Source of the DNA: Parabacteroides goldsteinii
GTDB taxonomy: Bacteria > Bacteroidota > Bacteroidia > Bacteroidales > Tannerellaceae
Length of the DNA: 64,000 bases
Assembly: GCF_015550595.1 (NCBI RefSeq)
Contig: NZ_JADNBB010000002.1
Coordinates: forward strand, 62,001-126,000
Reading direction: 5' to 3'
Both the position numbers and the translations under genes were made by a program. Under the pieces are notes generated by a model. It had not been told where the DNA came from, made no database searches, and was given only the letters and a program-made list of their open reading frames with translations. Below are positions 17,832 through 27,202 of the stretch, one piece after another; positions within the stretch are counted from its first letter, which is position 1, and each line of letters begins with the position of its first letter.

Positions 17832-20651
17832 ATGGCGGATAATAAAGAACAAGTAATATTAGAAGTAGTTATTAAAAATGATGCAGCATCGAAACGGCTC
17901 AAGGAGAATAAGCAGGATATTGCGGAACTTCGGGAAGAACAAGCCCTGTTGAATAAAACGACACTGGAAGGAAAGGAAGCCTATAAACAGTATGAAGATG
18001 AAATAAAGAATCTGAGGAAACATAATGTACTGTTAAATCAAGAGATCAGGAACAATAATAAATCAATAGAGGACCAGGAAGGCAGTTTGCAATCTATGCG
18101 CGCTGAACTTTCCCGGCTGAATAAGGTATATGTGAATCTAAGCCAAATCGAAAGAGAATCAGCGAAAGGACGTGATTTGCAGAAGAAAATTAAAACTCTC
18201 AATGATGAAATTAAAACAACGGAACAAGGTTTAGGTGACTTTCGTCGTTCTGTTGGTGGATATGAGGAAGCGATTAAAACGGCCGCTGATGAAACCGGCC
18301 TGTTTTCAAAAGTGAATAGTTCTCTGAAAAGTGTAATTACCCCTTTTCAGCCCCTATACAAAAAGGTACGGCAAGAGGTCGGTTTACTTACTACCGATTA
18401 TAAATTGAACTCTGCTGCTACAACTCAAATGTCTGGAGCCCAAAAAGCGGCTGCCATATCTTCAAATCTACTTTCTACGGGGCTGAAAATTTTGAAGATT
18501 GCCCTTATCAGTACCGGAATCGGTGCGATCGTTGTCGCGCTGGGTTCTCTTGTCGCTTATTTGACAAAAACACAGAAGGGAACTGAGTTACTGAGTAATG
18601 TCATGGCCGGATTGGGAGCAGCTATTAATGTTATAATTGATCGGGTTGCCAAATTTGGAGGTGCATTGGTTAAAGTATTCTCTGGTGACTTAAAAGGGGC
18701 AGCTCAAGATATGAAAGCGACCTTTGCCGGGATTGGTGATGAATTACAGCGTGAAATAAAACTAGCTTATGAGTTGAACGATATCAGTCAGCAGTTGGAA
18801 AAGCAGGAAGTAATGTTGAATATGCAGCGTGCAGCTGGGCGGAAAGAGATTGAACGGCTAAAAATGATTTCCGATGATACAACAAAATCGACCAAAGAAC
18901 GTATTGCAGCAGCAAAACAGGCTAGTGAAATAGAACAAGCCGATATGAAGCAACAGATCGAACTCGGGGAAAAGAAGTTGGCTAATTTGTTAGGTCAGAA
19001 AGAAGTCACTCAGGAAGTTCGGGATATGTTAGAAGCTGTTTCTAGTGGGTCTATGAAAGCCGATGATGCTATATCTAAACTTGGTCTTTCCGAGAGTACA
19101 ATATCTGATTTGAGAGAGTTTTCAGATTTGTTTCAAAATGTAGTAGACAAACAACGTGATAGTTATACGAAACAGATTGAACTTCAGAATAAGACAAATT
19201 CCATAACAAAAGAGAGTTCAAAAAAGGCCCTGGAGATAAAAAAGCAACAGCAGGCTAAAGAATTAGAGTTGAGCCGTCAGGCTGAAGATGCAGCTTTATC
19301 TTTAGTTAAAGAAGGGATAGAAAAACAGAGACAAACGGTAAATGTTCAGTATGATCGACAGATCGAAGATTTGAAACGCAAGCTCAGTACTGAAAAGAAT
19401 TTAACTGATGCAGCAAAGAAAGCGTTGAATGATTCTATAATTCTGGCTGAAGAGAAGCGTGACGCAGATTTGAAGAAATTATCTGATGATTCTATCCAGG
19501 TTCAGATAAAAAAAGAAACTAAACGTATTCAGTTACAACTTGCTGCGGTTAAAGCAGGAACAGAACAGGAACATAATCTCCGTCTTTCTCTGATTGAGCA
19601 GAACCGACAGGCTGAGCTTGCTGCTAATTTGTTGCTGGCTGAAGAGCTTCGGCAATCGGAAGCCAATATAAATGCCGCATATAACAAACAGGTTGCAGAT
19701 GAAAATAAAGCTTTTCGGAAAGAGCAATTTGACAAACAAATAGATATGCTTAAACTAGAATGGGAGAACCGGCTGCTACAGGTTCGTGAGGGTTCTTTGG
19801 AAGAGCATAACATAAAGATTCAACAAGCACAGTCAGAATATGATGCTTTAGTGAATATGGATGCTCAGGCAAAGGCGACTATGTTTAAAACTGAAGAGGA
19901 TTACGTGAACGCTGTATTAAGATTACGTGCTAAGATTGCGGAAAGCACAAAACAGATGAATGAAGACTTGGAGAAAGATGCTAGAGATAAACGGGCAGCC
20001 ATCGCTTCTATTGTTGGATCATTAGGGAGCGTATTGGGTAGTATAGCGGATGACAATATCGCATTACTAGCGCTAACTAAAACTTTAGCTATTGCAGAAG
20101 TAATGCTAAATCAAGGTGTTGCGCTTTCAAGAGCAGCTTCCAGTACTAAAGGCATTACTACATGGGATTATCTTGCATCTTTAGCGACTGTGATAGCTGC
20201 TGTTACCGCTCAGTTTGCTTCAATCAAGAGTTCTGTAAACAAAGTGGAGACAAATGTTAAGGCACCAAGTTTGGAGACATCAAAATATGCAGATGGTGGC
20301 GATATTGTTGGTCCATCCCATGCAAATGGAGGTGTTAAGATTGAGGCAGAGGGGGGTGAAGCTATAATTAACAAGCGATCTATGTCTAATCCCTTACTGC
20401 GTTCTATCGCTAGCGCGGTAAATGTAGCTGGTGGCGGTGTTCCTTTCTCCAATGCAATAAAAGCGATATCTTTTTCAGAACGTTCTCAAATTCAACAAGG
20501 AGTAGCGATAGGAAATCTTGATTTAAGTGAAGATTGTATAAACAACATAGCTAAAGCTGTCGCTTCGATGCCGGCACCCGTTGTTAGTGTTGTTGAGTTT
20601 ACAGAGGTACAAGATAGAGTGAAAATGATCCAAAATAATTCTACTATATGA
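17832..20651 (+). CDS. Tail tape measure protein
   Basis: The 939-residue protein has an N-terminal coiled coil (to about 150), a hydrophobic segment at about 210-265 (ALISTGIGAIVVALGSLVAYL and then VMAGLGAAINVII), long charged coiled coils to about 720, a second hydrophobic stretch and the C-terminal motif KYADGGDIVG...HANGGVKIEAEGGEAIINKRSM that ends many Bacteroidetes phage tape measures. It sets tail length and is ejected with DNA. A length of 939 residues would suggest a tail of roughly 0.14 micrometre by the usual 0.15 nm per residue rule, supporting a siphovirus-like virion (an inference). It overlaps the next gene by ATGA. Confidence 0.85.
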   Translation: MADNKEQVILEVVIKNDAASKRLKENKQDIAELREEQALLNKTTLEGKEAYKQYEDEIKNLRKHNVLLNQEIRNNNKSIEDQEGSLQSMRAELSRLNKVYVNLSQIERESAKGRDLQKKIKTLNDEIKTTEQGLGDFRRSVGGYEEAIKTAADETGLFSKVNSSLKSVITPFQPLYKKVRQEVGLLTTDYKLNSAATTQMSGAQKAAAISSNLLSTGLKILKIALISTGIGAIVVALGSLVAYLTKTQKGTELLSNVMAGLGAAINVIIDRVAKFGGALVKVFSGDLKGAAQDMKATFAGIGDELQREIKLAYELNDISQQLEKQEVMLNMQRAAGRKEIERLKMISDDTTKSTKERIAAAKQASEIEQADMKQQIELGEKKLANLLGQKEVTQEVRDMLEAVSSGSMKADDAISKLGLSESTISDLREFSDLFQNVVDKQRDSYTKQIELQNKTNSITKESSKKALEIKKQQQAKELELSRQAEDAALSLVKEGIEKQRQTVNVQYDRQIEDLKRKLSTEKNLTDAAKKALNDSIILAEEKRDADLKKLSDDSIQVQIKKETKRIQLQLAAVKAGTEQEHNLRLSLIEQNRQAELAANLLLAEELRQSEANINAAYNKQVADENKAFRKEQFDKQIDMLKLEWENRLLQVREGSLEEHNIKIQQAQSEYDALVNMDAQAKATMFKTEEDYVNAVLRLRAKIAESTKQMNEDLEKDARDKRAAIASIVGSLGSVLGSIADDNIALLALTKTLAIAEVMLNQGVALSRAASSTKGITTWDYLASLATVIAAVTAQFASIKSSVNKVETNVKAPSLETSKYADGGDIVGPSHANGGVKIEAEGGEAIINKRSMSNPLLRSIASAVNVAGGGVPFSNAIKAISFSERSQIQQGVAIGNLDLSEDCINNIAKAVASMPAPVVSVVEFTEVQDRVKMIQNNSTI

Positions 20652-20875
20652 AAGTTCATGAAATATTAGCCTTTAATAAGGAGTTATTAGAAAAACTCTA
20701 TTCTGCTGGTTTGAATACATCTGATTTTTTACATGTCGATCTTTATAATGAGTATGCCCGGCTAAAAAGGGATGGATTGAAAAAGGCTTATATTGTTTCT
20801 TTCCTTTCCGATCAGTATAATATGAGTGAACGAAAAGTGTATCAAGTTATTTCTAAGATGGAACGCTCAGTTTAA
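20648..20875 (+). CDS. Small HTH-like phage protein, 75 aa
   Basis: This helical protein has a C-terminal half (KKAYIVSFLSDQYNMSERKVYQVISKMER) that looks like a helix-turn-helix with a conserved Y-x-M/I-S-E-R-x-V-Y core. It is translationally coupled to the tape measure gene by ATGA and is the last gene before a strong terminator. It could be a DNA-binding regulator of late genes, or a small tail factor. The family is not recognised with certainty. Confidence 0.55.
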   Translation: MKVHEILAFNKELLEKLYSAGLNTSDFLHVDLYNEYARLKRDGLKKAYIVSFLSDQYNMSERKVYQVISKMERSV

Positions 20876-20896
20876 TCTCTGTATTATTTATTTCAT

Positions 20897-20929
20897 AGGC
20901 TGTATCGTTTTATCGGTATGGCCTTTTTT
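20897..20929 (+). terminator. Terminator ending the terminase/tail operon
   Basis: An 11-bp stem (AGGCTGTATCG with CGGTATGGCCT, three G-U pairs) closes a 6-base loop and is followed directly by six T residues. It separates the tail run from the capsid run. Confidence 0.75.
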
Positions 20930-20992
20930 ATTACTGCAAAATATGTGCAGTGCTTTTTCATTTTATTTTCTCTTATAATATACAATATGATA

Positions 20993-21000
20993 TAAATTTG
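20993..21000 (+). promoter_or_regulatory. Bacteroidetes -7 box for the capsid/lysis operon
   Basis: TAAATTTG matches TAnnTTTG and lies 20 bases before the ATG at 21021. It follows the tail-operon terminator, so the capsid genes appear to have their own promoter. A TTG at -33 is not evident. Confidence 0.5.
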
Positions 21001-21020
21001 CACAAAAAGATATTTTAAAT

Positions 21021-22172
21021 ATGGCGGTATTAAAGATTCACAGCGATATAGTAGATGAAGAGACAAGGCAAATGAACTTGTTTTGGATCGGAGTGGACGG
21101 AACTTCCTTTGATTCCGTCGATGCTTTCATTGAAAGTATTCCGGAAGACGATAACAATATAGAGTTACGATTGAATTGTCGTGGTGGTAATTGTATGGAG
21201 GGGTGGACCATTTATGATAAGTTACGTTCAACGGGTAAAGAAATAACTGCCATTATTGAAGGTAAATGTGCATCTATGGCTTCTGTCCTTTTGTTGGCCG
21301 CTCCTAAAGAACGACGTTACGCCTATCAGAATGCTACACTATTGATACATAATCCTTATATCCCACCTTACACTTTGGCAGATGCTTATGATGCAGAAGA
21401 TTTGCGACGTATGGCGGAGGACTTAGAGGCCGAAACGACAAAGATCGTGAATCTATACGTTGATCGTACCGGCTCCGAGGAAGATGTACTGCGTGCCCTT
21501 ATGGCGGAGGATAAATTTGTTGATATGGATAAAGCAAAGGAATTAGGCTTTATATCCGAGGTGAAGCCTCCTATATCCGCAAAGGAAAAGCAACCAAAGA
21601 AATGGAATCACTCAAAAACAAATAATATGAATCAAGAAAAAAAAGTAACAGTAGCACAGGCTTTTCAAATGCTAGGAGTAGCATTAGGAGTCGTTAAAGC
21701 TCCGATTGTCAGTCTTGATCTGTCAACGGCAGACGGAAGTACTTTAACAGTAGAACGTGAAGACGGGGAACCACAGGTCGGTGATACAGCATCCCCGGAC
21801 GGAGAACATCTTATGCCGGATGGAAGTACAATCGTCGTAGAAGGTGGAGTAATAACAGAAATCCGCGATCCGGAAGAGGAAAATAATAATGACGAATTGG
21901 ATGCTGCCAATGCGCGAATAGCGGAATTGGAAGCTGAACTAACGTCTTTGCGTGCTCAGGCTAAAAGCCAGGACGAACTTGTAATTTTGAATAAGGTCAA
22001 AACTATGGGAGGTTTGGAAGGCTTGAAGAAAATTGCAAGTAGCTATGTTCCTGATGCGCGAGGTTTCCATGGCAATCAAGGTGGACAGGGCGGAAACAGT
22101 GATCCGGTTTCTCTGATTGATAAAAAACTGGCCGAAAAACGTGATGCCCGTAAAAAGAAGTTTAACAGATAA
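21021..22172 (+). CDS. ClpP-type prohead protease fused to scaffold
   Basis: Residues 1-190 are a ClpP-like serine protease: GKCASMAS with nucleophile Ser85, LLIHNP with His110, and EDKFVDMDKAKELGFI with the likely Asp near 166-170. After KKWNHSKTNN the remaining 180 residues form a separate part with an acidic region and a coiled coil (LDAANARIAELEAELTSLRAQ) ending in a basic tail (RDARKKKFNR), typical of scaffolding proteins that bind the capsid protein. An in-frame ATG at 21627 could make the scaffold alone, like lambda C and Nu3. It processes and shapes the procapsid; the major capsid gene follows 11 bases later. Confidence 0.85.
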   Translation: MAVLKIHSDIVDEETRQMNLFWIGVDGTSFDSVDAFIESIPEDDNNIELRLNCRGGNCMEGWTIYDKLRSTGKEITAIIEGKCASMASVLLLAAPKERRYAYQNATLLIHNPYIPPYTLADAYDAEDLRRMAEDLEAETTKIVNLYVDRTGSEEDVLRALMAEDKFVDMDKAKELGFISEVKPPISAKEKQPKKWNHSKTNNMNQEKKVTVAQAFQMLGVALGVVKAPIVSLDLSTADGSTLTVEREDGEPQVGDTASPDGEHLMPDGSTIVVEGGVITEIRDPEEENNNDELDAANARIAELEAELTSLRAQAKSQDELVILNKVKTMGGLEGLKKIASSYVPDARGFHGNQGGQGGNSDPVSLIDKKLAEKRDARKKKFNR

Positions 22173-22183
22173 AAAATGTTTGT

Positions 22184-23251
22184 ATGCCTAAGTTAGATTT
22201 TACAAAATTAACCCCGACAAATCATGCAATTGAGAGTTTGCGTGATTTGTTAAACATGACTGTGTTTCAGGATGAAAACTTGGAGCAGTTTATTACGTCA
22301 ATGGGTAAAATAGTCCACGGTAAACGCCTTGGCTTCATTGGAGAAATGGAAGATGTCGGTAATGAGGGGGCCGGTTGTAATCCAACCTACAAATCAGTAG
22401 GTATTCCGGCTGCTGAAAAGCAGTGGGAACTAGGGGACTGGGAAATACCTTTGAATCTTTGCTATGAAGATTTGGAAGGAACGATCGCTGATTACTGTTT
22501 GAAAACTGGTACTGAAATTGGTGATCTTACATCTACGGAATACATGGATTACATTGTGTTACCCAAATTGGAAGAAGCCATGCGGAAAATGATGTGGCGT
22601 ATTGCCTGGTATGGTGATAAAGACGCGAAAAATAACGCTGATGGAGGTGTGTTGACATCTGGTGTCGATTCAACTTTGTTTACGATGGCCGACGGTTTTT
22701 GGAAGCGTATTTTTGCTATTGCTGCCGGTAACTCTAATCAATATACAGAAATCTCAGCGAATGACACAGCATCTTATACCGCTCAGAATAGTGGATTATA
22801 TACGAAAGGGGTTGCTACTTCCTTGTTTGAAAAAATCAGGAGAGATGCGGACGGACGTATTGAAGCTATGAACGGAGCCGCAATTTTCTGTACAAGATCT
22901 CTATCTGATGCTTTATCATGGGATGCAAAGCAATCTTATAACACAATTATGCCATGGCAAGTATTGTTTGATGGTTTGAAGATATCAGAGTGGGATGGTG
23001 TGAAAATTTATTCTATTTCGTTATTTGATAGGTTTACAAGTAAGTATCAAGATAACGGAACAAAGTTGAATTTACCGCATCGTGCTGTATATACTTCACC
23101 CAGTCAGTTGCTCATGGGCTATCCGGGTAGTTCTGCTATTTCAGAACTTGATGTGTGGTTCGAACGTAAAGAACGTATGAACTATATCTATTCAACGGGT
23201 AAGATCGGTACTCTTATCAAAGAGGACGAACTGATTCATGCTGCTTATTAA
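22184..23251 (+). CDS. Major capsid protein
   Basis: This 355-residue protein follows directly after the protease-scaffold gene, the standard place of the major capsid protein. It has an N-terminal helix-rich arm (HAIESLRDLLNM...EQFITSMG), a domain with WELGDWEIPLNLCYEDLEG and EAMRKMMWRIAWYGD, and a C-terminal LDVWFERKERMNYIYSTGKIGT. The overall alternation of helices and strands suits an HK97-like fold, but this was judged only from context and composition. The following hairpin may keep this gene's message abundant. Confidence 0.75.
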   Translation: MPKLDFTKLTPTNHAIESLRDLLNMTVFQDENLEQFITSMGKIVHGKRLGFIGEMEDVGNEGAGCNPTYKSVGIPAAEKQWELGDWEIPLNLCYEDLEGTIADYCLKTGTEIGDLTSTEYMDYIVLPKLEEAMRKMMWRIAWYGDKDAKNNADGGVLTSGVDSTLFTMADGFWKRIFAIAAGNSNQYTEISANDTASYTAQNSGLYTKGVATSLFEKIRRDADGRIEAMNGAAIFCTRSLSDALSWDAKQSYNTIMPWQVLFDGLKISEWDGVKIYSISLFDRFTSKYQDNGTKLNLPHRAVYTSPSQLLMGYPGSSAISELDVWFERKERMNYIYSTGKIGTLIKEDELIHAAY

Positions 23252-23257
23252 TAATCC

Positions 23258-23279
23258 GGGGTATGGTATTCTGTACCCC
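23258..23279 (+). other. Hairpin after the major capsid gene
   Basis: GGGGTA and TACCCC form a 6-bp stem around a 10-base interior, four bases beyond the capsid stop codon. There is no T-run, so it is not a full terminator. It might stabilise the upstream message or attenuate read-through. Confidence 0.35.
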
Positions 23280-23296
23280 ATCAAATACTCATAGAT

Positions 23297-23887
23297 ATGG
23301 CAGATTGCGAAAGTTTAATTAAAAAAGATATTGATATCAACTGTGATACTCCGGTTACTCGTGGTTTGGAAGCTAATGCAGTAATCATTAATCGTTCGGA
23401 TATTGATTTTGCAAAAAGCGTGTTTGCTACAGGAAAAAGCAATGTTCTTGAGGCTCTTGTTTTGAAGACAGGAAAGAAAGGATATAAATGTTTCGTACCG
23501 GGTAAAACACCCTTTACCGGGACTAAAACAAGTCTGAATGTTGGAACCTATGTAAATACATTCAATAATGAGTTTGCAATTGTGATCCTTGACAACGGAC
23601 CGGAGACTAGCGAAAGCATTATTGATGGTTTGGCAAATGGGACGTTTGTAGTCGTTTATGAAAATAAACATAAAGGTACAACGAAAGATGCTGCATTCCA
23701 GGTTTCCGGTTTTTATCAGGGTATGACTGCAACGACATTGGAGAATGACAAATACAGTGAGGAAACTGAAGGAGGTTGGAAAGCTGTGTTGACAGAAGAA
23801 CGGGCCCCGAAATCAGGTTTATTCCTGCATAAAACTGATTATGAAACGACGAAGGCTTTGTTTGATAGTTTAATAGCAGCAGCTTAA
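23297..23887 (+). CDS. Virion structural protein, tail-tube or decoration type
   Basis: The 196-residue protein starts MADCESLIKKDIDINCDTPV and has a pattern of TFVVVYENKHKGTTKDAAFQVSGFYQGM followed by an acidic ESETEGGW-like turn and LFLHKTDYETT. In Bacteroidetes phages, proteins with this FEVxGxxxGL-like strand and a late acid-GG turn are often tail-tube or head-decoration proteins. It lies between the capsid gene and a portal gene. I would call it a structural protein and leave the exact place open. Confidence 0.55.
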   Translation: MADCESLIKKDIDINCDTPVTRGLEANAVIINRSDIDFAKSVFATGKSNVLEALVLKTGKKGYKCFVPGKTPFTGTKTSLNVGTYVNTFNNEFAIVILDNGPETSESIIDGLANGTFVVVYENKHKGTTKDAAFQVSGFYQGMTATTLENDKYSEETEGGWKAVLTEERAPKSGLFLHKTDYETTKALFDSLIAAA

Positions 23888-23899
23888 TACTGTATAGGA

Positions 23900-24589
23900 A
23901 TGAGAGTGGATGAACTATTGACAAATGAAGTGATCGAGCGTTTTCGTCTTCGGAAAGAAACACCGCAAGAACGGGATACGCTCGTTTCTTTGGCTTCTAA
24001 AGCTCTATGTCGCAAAATATCCTACACTTGTAGGAACTGTTATTTTGATGCGTTGATGGAACTCGTCAACCTTTATAAAACTAATCGAATATTATTTGAG
24101 GAACGTATGAAAGAAAAAAGATATCAGATTGCCCGAGGTATGTGTATGCCTCTTGGCTTTGGTTCCAGTCGTATGATCGTGTACCAGAATTGTACGGATG
24201 AGTTAGCGATCGAATTTTTGTCTTTGGATGAAAAAAACAGTAAGTATTTTGAACGTCTGCCTGATGGATGGAAGGATGATGTTGCAGAATATTTGGATAA
24301 GTTGTCAGGGAAAGAACATATTCCTGTTGAATTAACTCCTGCCGAATTGGATGCTATCGCCGATATGAAAAGAATGCTTATTGAAGGTATGACAAAAAGA
24401 GCTGTAAAGGAGCATTTTGTGACCTTTGATAAGGTTGGTGATGTAAAGGTTACGAAAAAGTATATTGATTCTTTACTGAAAGAGGCATCTGAACAATTGA
24501 AGGCAGAAAGTGAGAAGAAAACAGATGATCCGGGTAAAGATGGTGCATTGGAGAACGGAGAAAATCCGGATCAGACGGAAGTGGATTAA
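23900..24589 (+). CDS. Unknown phage head-region protein, 229 aa
   Basis: The protein starts MRVDELLTNEVIERFRLRKE and is largely helical. It has several cysteines near residues 38-50 (LCRKISYTCRNCYFD), and a C-terminal acidic tail (KKTDDPGKDGALENGE). The middle has LDEKNSKYFERLPDGWKDDVAEYLDKL. It sits between the structural protein and the portal gene and is probably a head-assembly factor. No family is recognised. Confidence 0.5.
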   Translation: MRVDELLTNEVIERFRLRKETPQERDTLVSLASKALCRKISYTCRNCYFDALMELVNLYKTNRILFEERMKEKRYQIARGMCMPLGFGSSRMIVYQNCTDELAIEFLSLDEKNSKYFERLPDGWKDDVAEYLDKLSGKEHIPVELTPAELDAIADMKRMLIEGMTKRAVKEHFVTFDKVGDVKVTKKYIDSLLKEASEQLKAESEKKTDDPGKDGALENGENPDQTEVD

Positions 24590-24612
24590 TTGATACAATA
24601 GACTTGTGAAAT

Positions 24613-25782
24613 ATGACAATTGATGAAGTAAAAATACCGAAAATACGTATTCCTGTAGCAGATGTAACCAACCTGGATATACAAAGTTATGGAAAGGGGA
24701 ATAACTATCCTCAGATGATATTGCAGTTGTTGGGTGCTTCCAGTAATGCGAAAAGTTGTGTTGGTCGGTATGCAAAATTTATTAGAGGTGCAGGTTTCAA
24801 AGATTCCTTATTTTACAAGTCTATTGTCAATATGAAAGGCCAGACATGTGATACTTTGTTAAGACTCTGTTCTGATGATTTGGCAAAATTTGGTGGATTT
24901 GCTTTGCACATAAATTACAATCTTCTATGTGAGATTACCAGCGTTGAGCATATTCCTTTTGAAGACTGCCGTCTGGGTATTGATGATGATACCGGATATA
25001 TAGCCCAAATTGGCATACACCCAGATTGGACCTGTTTGAAGGGAAAGAAAAAGATCAAGAAACCCAGTAAAAGTACTATTGCCTATACAGATGTGTTTAA
25101 TCCTAATCCCGACGTTGTACTATCTCAGATTGTGGCAGCAGGAGGTATTGAAGCCTATAAAGGTCAGACGTTATATGTGTCAAAAGATGGGTTCATGGTC
25201 TATCCATCTACCATTTACGACAGTGCCATTACTGATATAAGCACCGATGAAGGTTTGGCAAATGTTCGTTATCGTAATGTCCGGAGTAATTTTTTGCCGA
25301 TGGGTATGTTCGTTTATCCCAAAGGACAGAAAGTCATGGTAGAAGATAAAGATGGAAATTGGGTTGAAGGGACAGAATATCAGAATGGTTTTGATGCAGC
25401 GAAATTTAAAGATTTTCAAGGTGATTCCGAAGCATGTAAAATTTTAGGTGTAGGGCGTGAAGATGGAGACGATGTTCCTCAATTTGTCGAGTTCCCAACC
25501 AAGAACTTCGATAAAGACTTTACTGTAACAAAGGATGCTGTAGCGGAGGAAATACATGCAGCGTTCAATCAGGAGGTATTTTACCGTATTCGTTCCGGTG
25601 CACTGGGGTTTTCAAACGACATTATTAATGATGCCTTTAACTTTTATAATGCTATGACGATCGACGAACGTGTCCTGATGGAACAAAGTTTCCGATCTGT
25701 GTTCTCACATTTTACATATCCGGTTAATCAAACAAACGACTATTCATTAATTCCTTTAAGTTATGAAGTCCAATCTGTTTAA
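24613..25782 (+). CDS. Portal protein
   Basis: The 389-residue protein has the portal layout: an N-terminal beta region, then SYGKGNNYPQMIL, NAKSCVGRYAKFIRG, a helix-rich stem, and a middle clip with FAVKDxN-type strands. The C-terminal part has DFTVTKDAVAEEIHAAFNQ and NAMTIDERVLMEQSFRSVF, matching portals in which long helices follow the wing. It forms the dodecameric DNA channel at one capsid vertex and contacts the terminase. Its position downstream of the capsid gene, not upstream as in most siphophages, is notable. It overlaps the connector gene by 20 bases. Confidence 0.7.
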   Translation: MTIDEVKIPKIRIPVADVTNLDIQSYGKGNNYPQMILQLLGASSNAKSCVGRYAKFIRGAGFKDSLFYKSIVNMKGQTCDTLLRLCSDDLAKFGGFALHINYNLLCEITSVEHIPFEDCRLGIDDDTGYIAQIGIHPDWTCLKGKKKIKKPSKSTIAYTDVFNPNPDVVLSQIVAAGGIEAYKGQTLYVSKDGFMVYPSTIYDSAITDISTDEGLANVRYRNVRSNFLPMGMFVYPKGQKVMVEDKDGNWVEGTEYQNGFDAAKFKDFQGDSEACKILGVGREDGDDVPQFVEFPTKNFDKDFTVTKDAVAEEIHAAFNQEVFYRIRSGALGFSNDIINDAFNFYNAMTIDERVLMEQSFRSVFSHFTYPVNQTNDYSLIPLSYEVQSV

Positions 25783-26317
25783 TAAGCAATTAACGGACGT
25801 AGATAGTGTAAAAACTACCATTCGCCCCATGTCGACGCATGTTGATGTTGAAAAAATACTTGTGTACATTGATGAATCCCAGCAGCAGGATATCAAGAAT
25901 GCTTTAGGTGATAACCTTTTCATTGATTTACTCCGGTATGTCAACCGTGAGGAAGGCTCGCCGGTCAATGATGCCTATGAGAATTTGCTTTATGGCGGTA
26001 TCTATAAAAATGGAAATGATGAGTTTATTTTCTCAGGGCTTGAAAAAGCGCTAAAATATTTCGTTTACGCTCGTTTGGTGAAACATGGAGACAGGAACCT
26101 GTCACGGGTGGGATTGATGCAGAATCAGGTTGAATATAGCTCACATGCGGAGTTAAAAGAAAAGCAGGAAGAGTATAAGGATGCTTTTTCTGTTGCTGAG
26201 GAACTGATGAATGATTGTCTCCGGTATATCAAGCATAATTCAGATAAGTTCCCTAAATGGAGAAAAGGAAGCATTACTCCGGTTCGTGGTCCTGTAATTT
26301 CTAAAATAGGGGACTGA
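25763..26317 (+). CDS. Head-tail connector/head completion protein
   Basis: The 184-residue protein is helical with an early motif VDVEKILVYIDESQQQDIKNALGDNLFIDLLRYV and a later HAELKEKQEEYKDAF. This early helix bundle and the D-I-K-x-x-L-G-D-N-L pattern recall the small adaptor proteins (gp6-like) that sit under the portal in Bacteroidetes phages. It overlaps the portal gene by 20 bases and the holin gene starts at its stop. Assigned by context. Confidence 0.55.
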   Translation: MKSNLFNKQLTDVDSVKTTIRPMSTHVDVEKILVYIDESQQQDIKNALGDNLFIDLLRYVNREEGSPVNDAYENLLYGGIYKNGNDEFIFSGLEKALKYFVYARLVKHGDRNLSRVGLMQNQVEYSSHAELKEKQEEYKDAFSVAEELMNDCLRYIKHNSDKFPKWRKGSITPVRGPVISKIGD

Positions 26318-26742
26318 TGGAGAACTATACAGATAAATTCCTTTTTGGACTGATCGAGTTTTTCAGTTGGGCGAAATGGCTTTTCTTCCTGGCTTTAGTG
26401 CTGACACTGGGTGATCTGAAGTTCGGTATTGAAGCATCTCGATACAGGAAAGACCCGATCAAACGATCGCGAGCTGTCCGGCGTACAATGGATAAGATTA
26501 CAAGTTATATCATTTGGGTTGTAATGGCTTATTCGTTCGGCCAGGCTTTTGGGCAACCATTTGGGATCGACTTGCTACCGCTTATAATTCTACTCGTTAT
26601 ATACGGTGTTGAGTTAGAAAGTATATATGTCAACTACTTTGCTGCACGTGGAAAGCATGTAAAAGTGAAGTTCTTGAATTTCTTTGGAAAGAAAACAGAT
26701 ATAATAGAAATAGAAGGTGATAAAAATGAGACAGATAAATAA
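26317..26742 (+). CDS. Phage holin-like membrane protein
   Basis: The 141-residue protein has three hydrophobic segments at about 14-30 (FFSWAKWLFFLALVLTL), 64-80 (YIIWVVMAYSFGQAFGQ) and 84-105 (FGIDLLPLIILLVIYGVEL), with a charged loop (RYRKDPIKRSRAVRR) between the first two. Its C-terminus is charged. The position before an amidase and a spanin fits a holin that opens the inner membrane at lysis. It overlaps the amidase gene by 17 bases. Confidence 0.65.
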   Translation: MENYTDKFLFGLIEFFSWAKWLFFLALVLTLGDLKFGIEASRYRKDPIKRSRAVRRTMDKITSYIIWVVMAYSFGQAFGQPFGIDLLPLIILLVIYGVELESIYVNYFAARGKHVKVKFLNFFGKKTDIIEIEGDKNETDK

Positions 26743-27202
26743 AATCATAATGCATTGTACTGCATCGCGTGAAGGGCAGTCTCTTACCGTTGCTGATATT
26801 GATAAGATGCATCGGGCACGCGGATGGAACGGTATCGGCTATCATTACGTAGTTTATGCTGATGGATCAGTTCATAAAGGGCGACCAGTAGAAAAAGCCG
26901 GGGCGCACATTTCTGGGCACAATGCGGACAGTATAGGCATTTGTTATGTCGGTGGGCTAGATGGTTCCGGAAATCCCAAAGATACCCGTACCGAAGCGCA
27001 AAAGGCTGCCATCTGTGAATTGGTGAATGAGTTGTGTCGGAAATATCCGGCTGTTGTAGAAGTAAAAGGTCATCGAGATTATTCGCCTGATCTAAATGGT
27101 AATGGTGTGATTGAACCTTTTGAATGGTTAAAGGCTTGTCCCTGCTTTGACGTACAGAGTGAATTTACATCGTTCCTTCCCAACGTAAATGTAAAACCAT
27201 GA
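26726..27202 (+). CDS. N-acetylmuramoyl-L-alanine amidase (endolysin)
   Basis: The start at 26726 follows a GAAGGTGA Shine-Dalgarno-like stretch; an upstream GTG at 26717 is less likely. The protein shows the T7-lysozyme/PGRP-type amidase fold: MHCTA (first zinc His), NGIGYHYVVYADG, then KGHRDYSPD (second zinc His) and CPCFDV (zinc Cys). It cuts the bond between N-acetylmuramic acid and L-alanine of peptidoglycan. Length 158 is normal for a single-domain endolysin without a cell-wall binding domain. It overlaps the spanin gene by ATGA. Confidence 0.9.
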   Translation: MRQINKIIMHCTASREGQSLTVADIDKMHRARGWNGIGYHYVVYADGSVHKGRPVEKAGAHISGHNADSIGICYVGGLDGSGNPKDTRTEAQKAAICELVNELCRKYPAVVEVKGHRDYSPDLNGNGVIEPFEWLKACPCFDVQSEFTSFLPNVNVKP

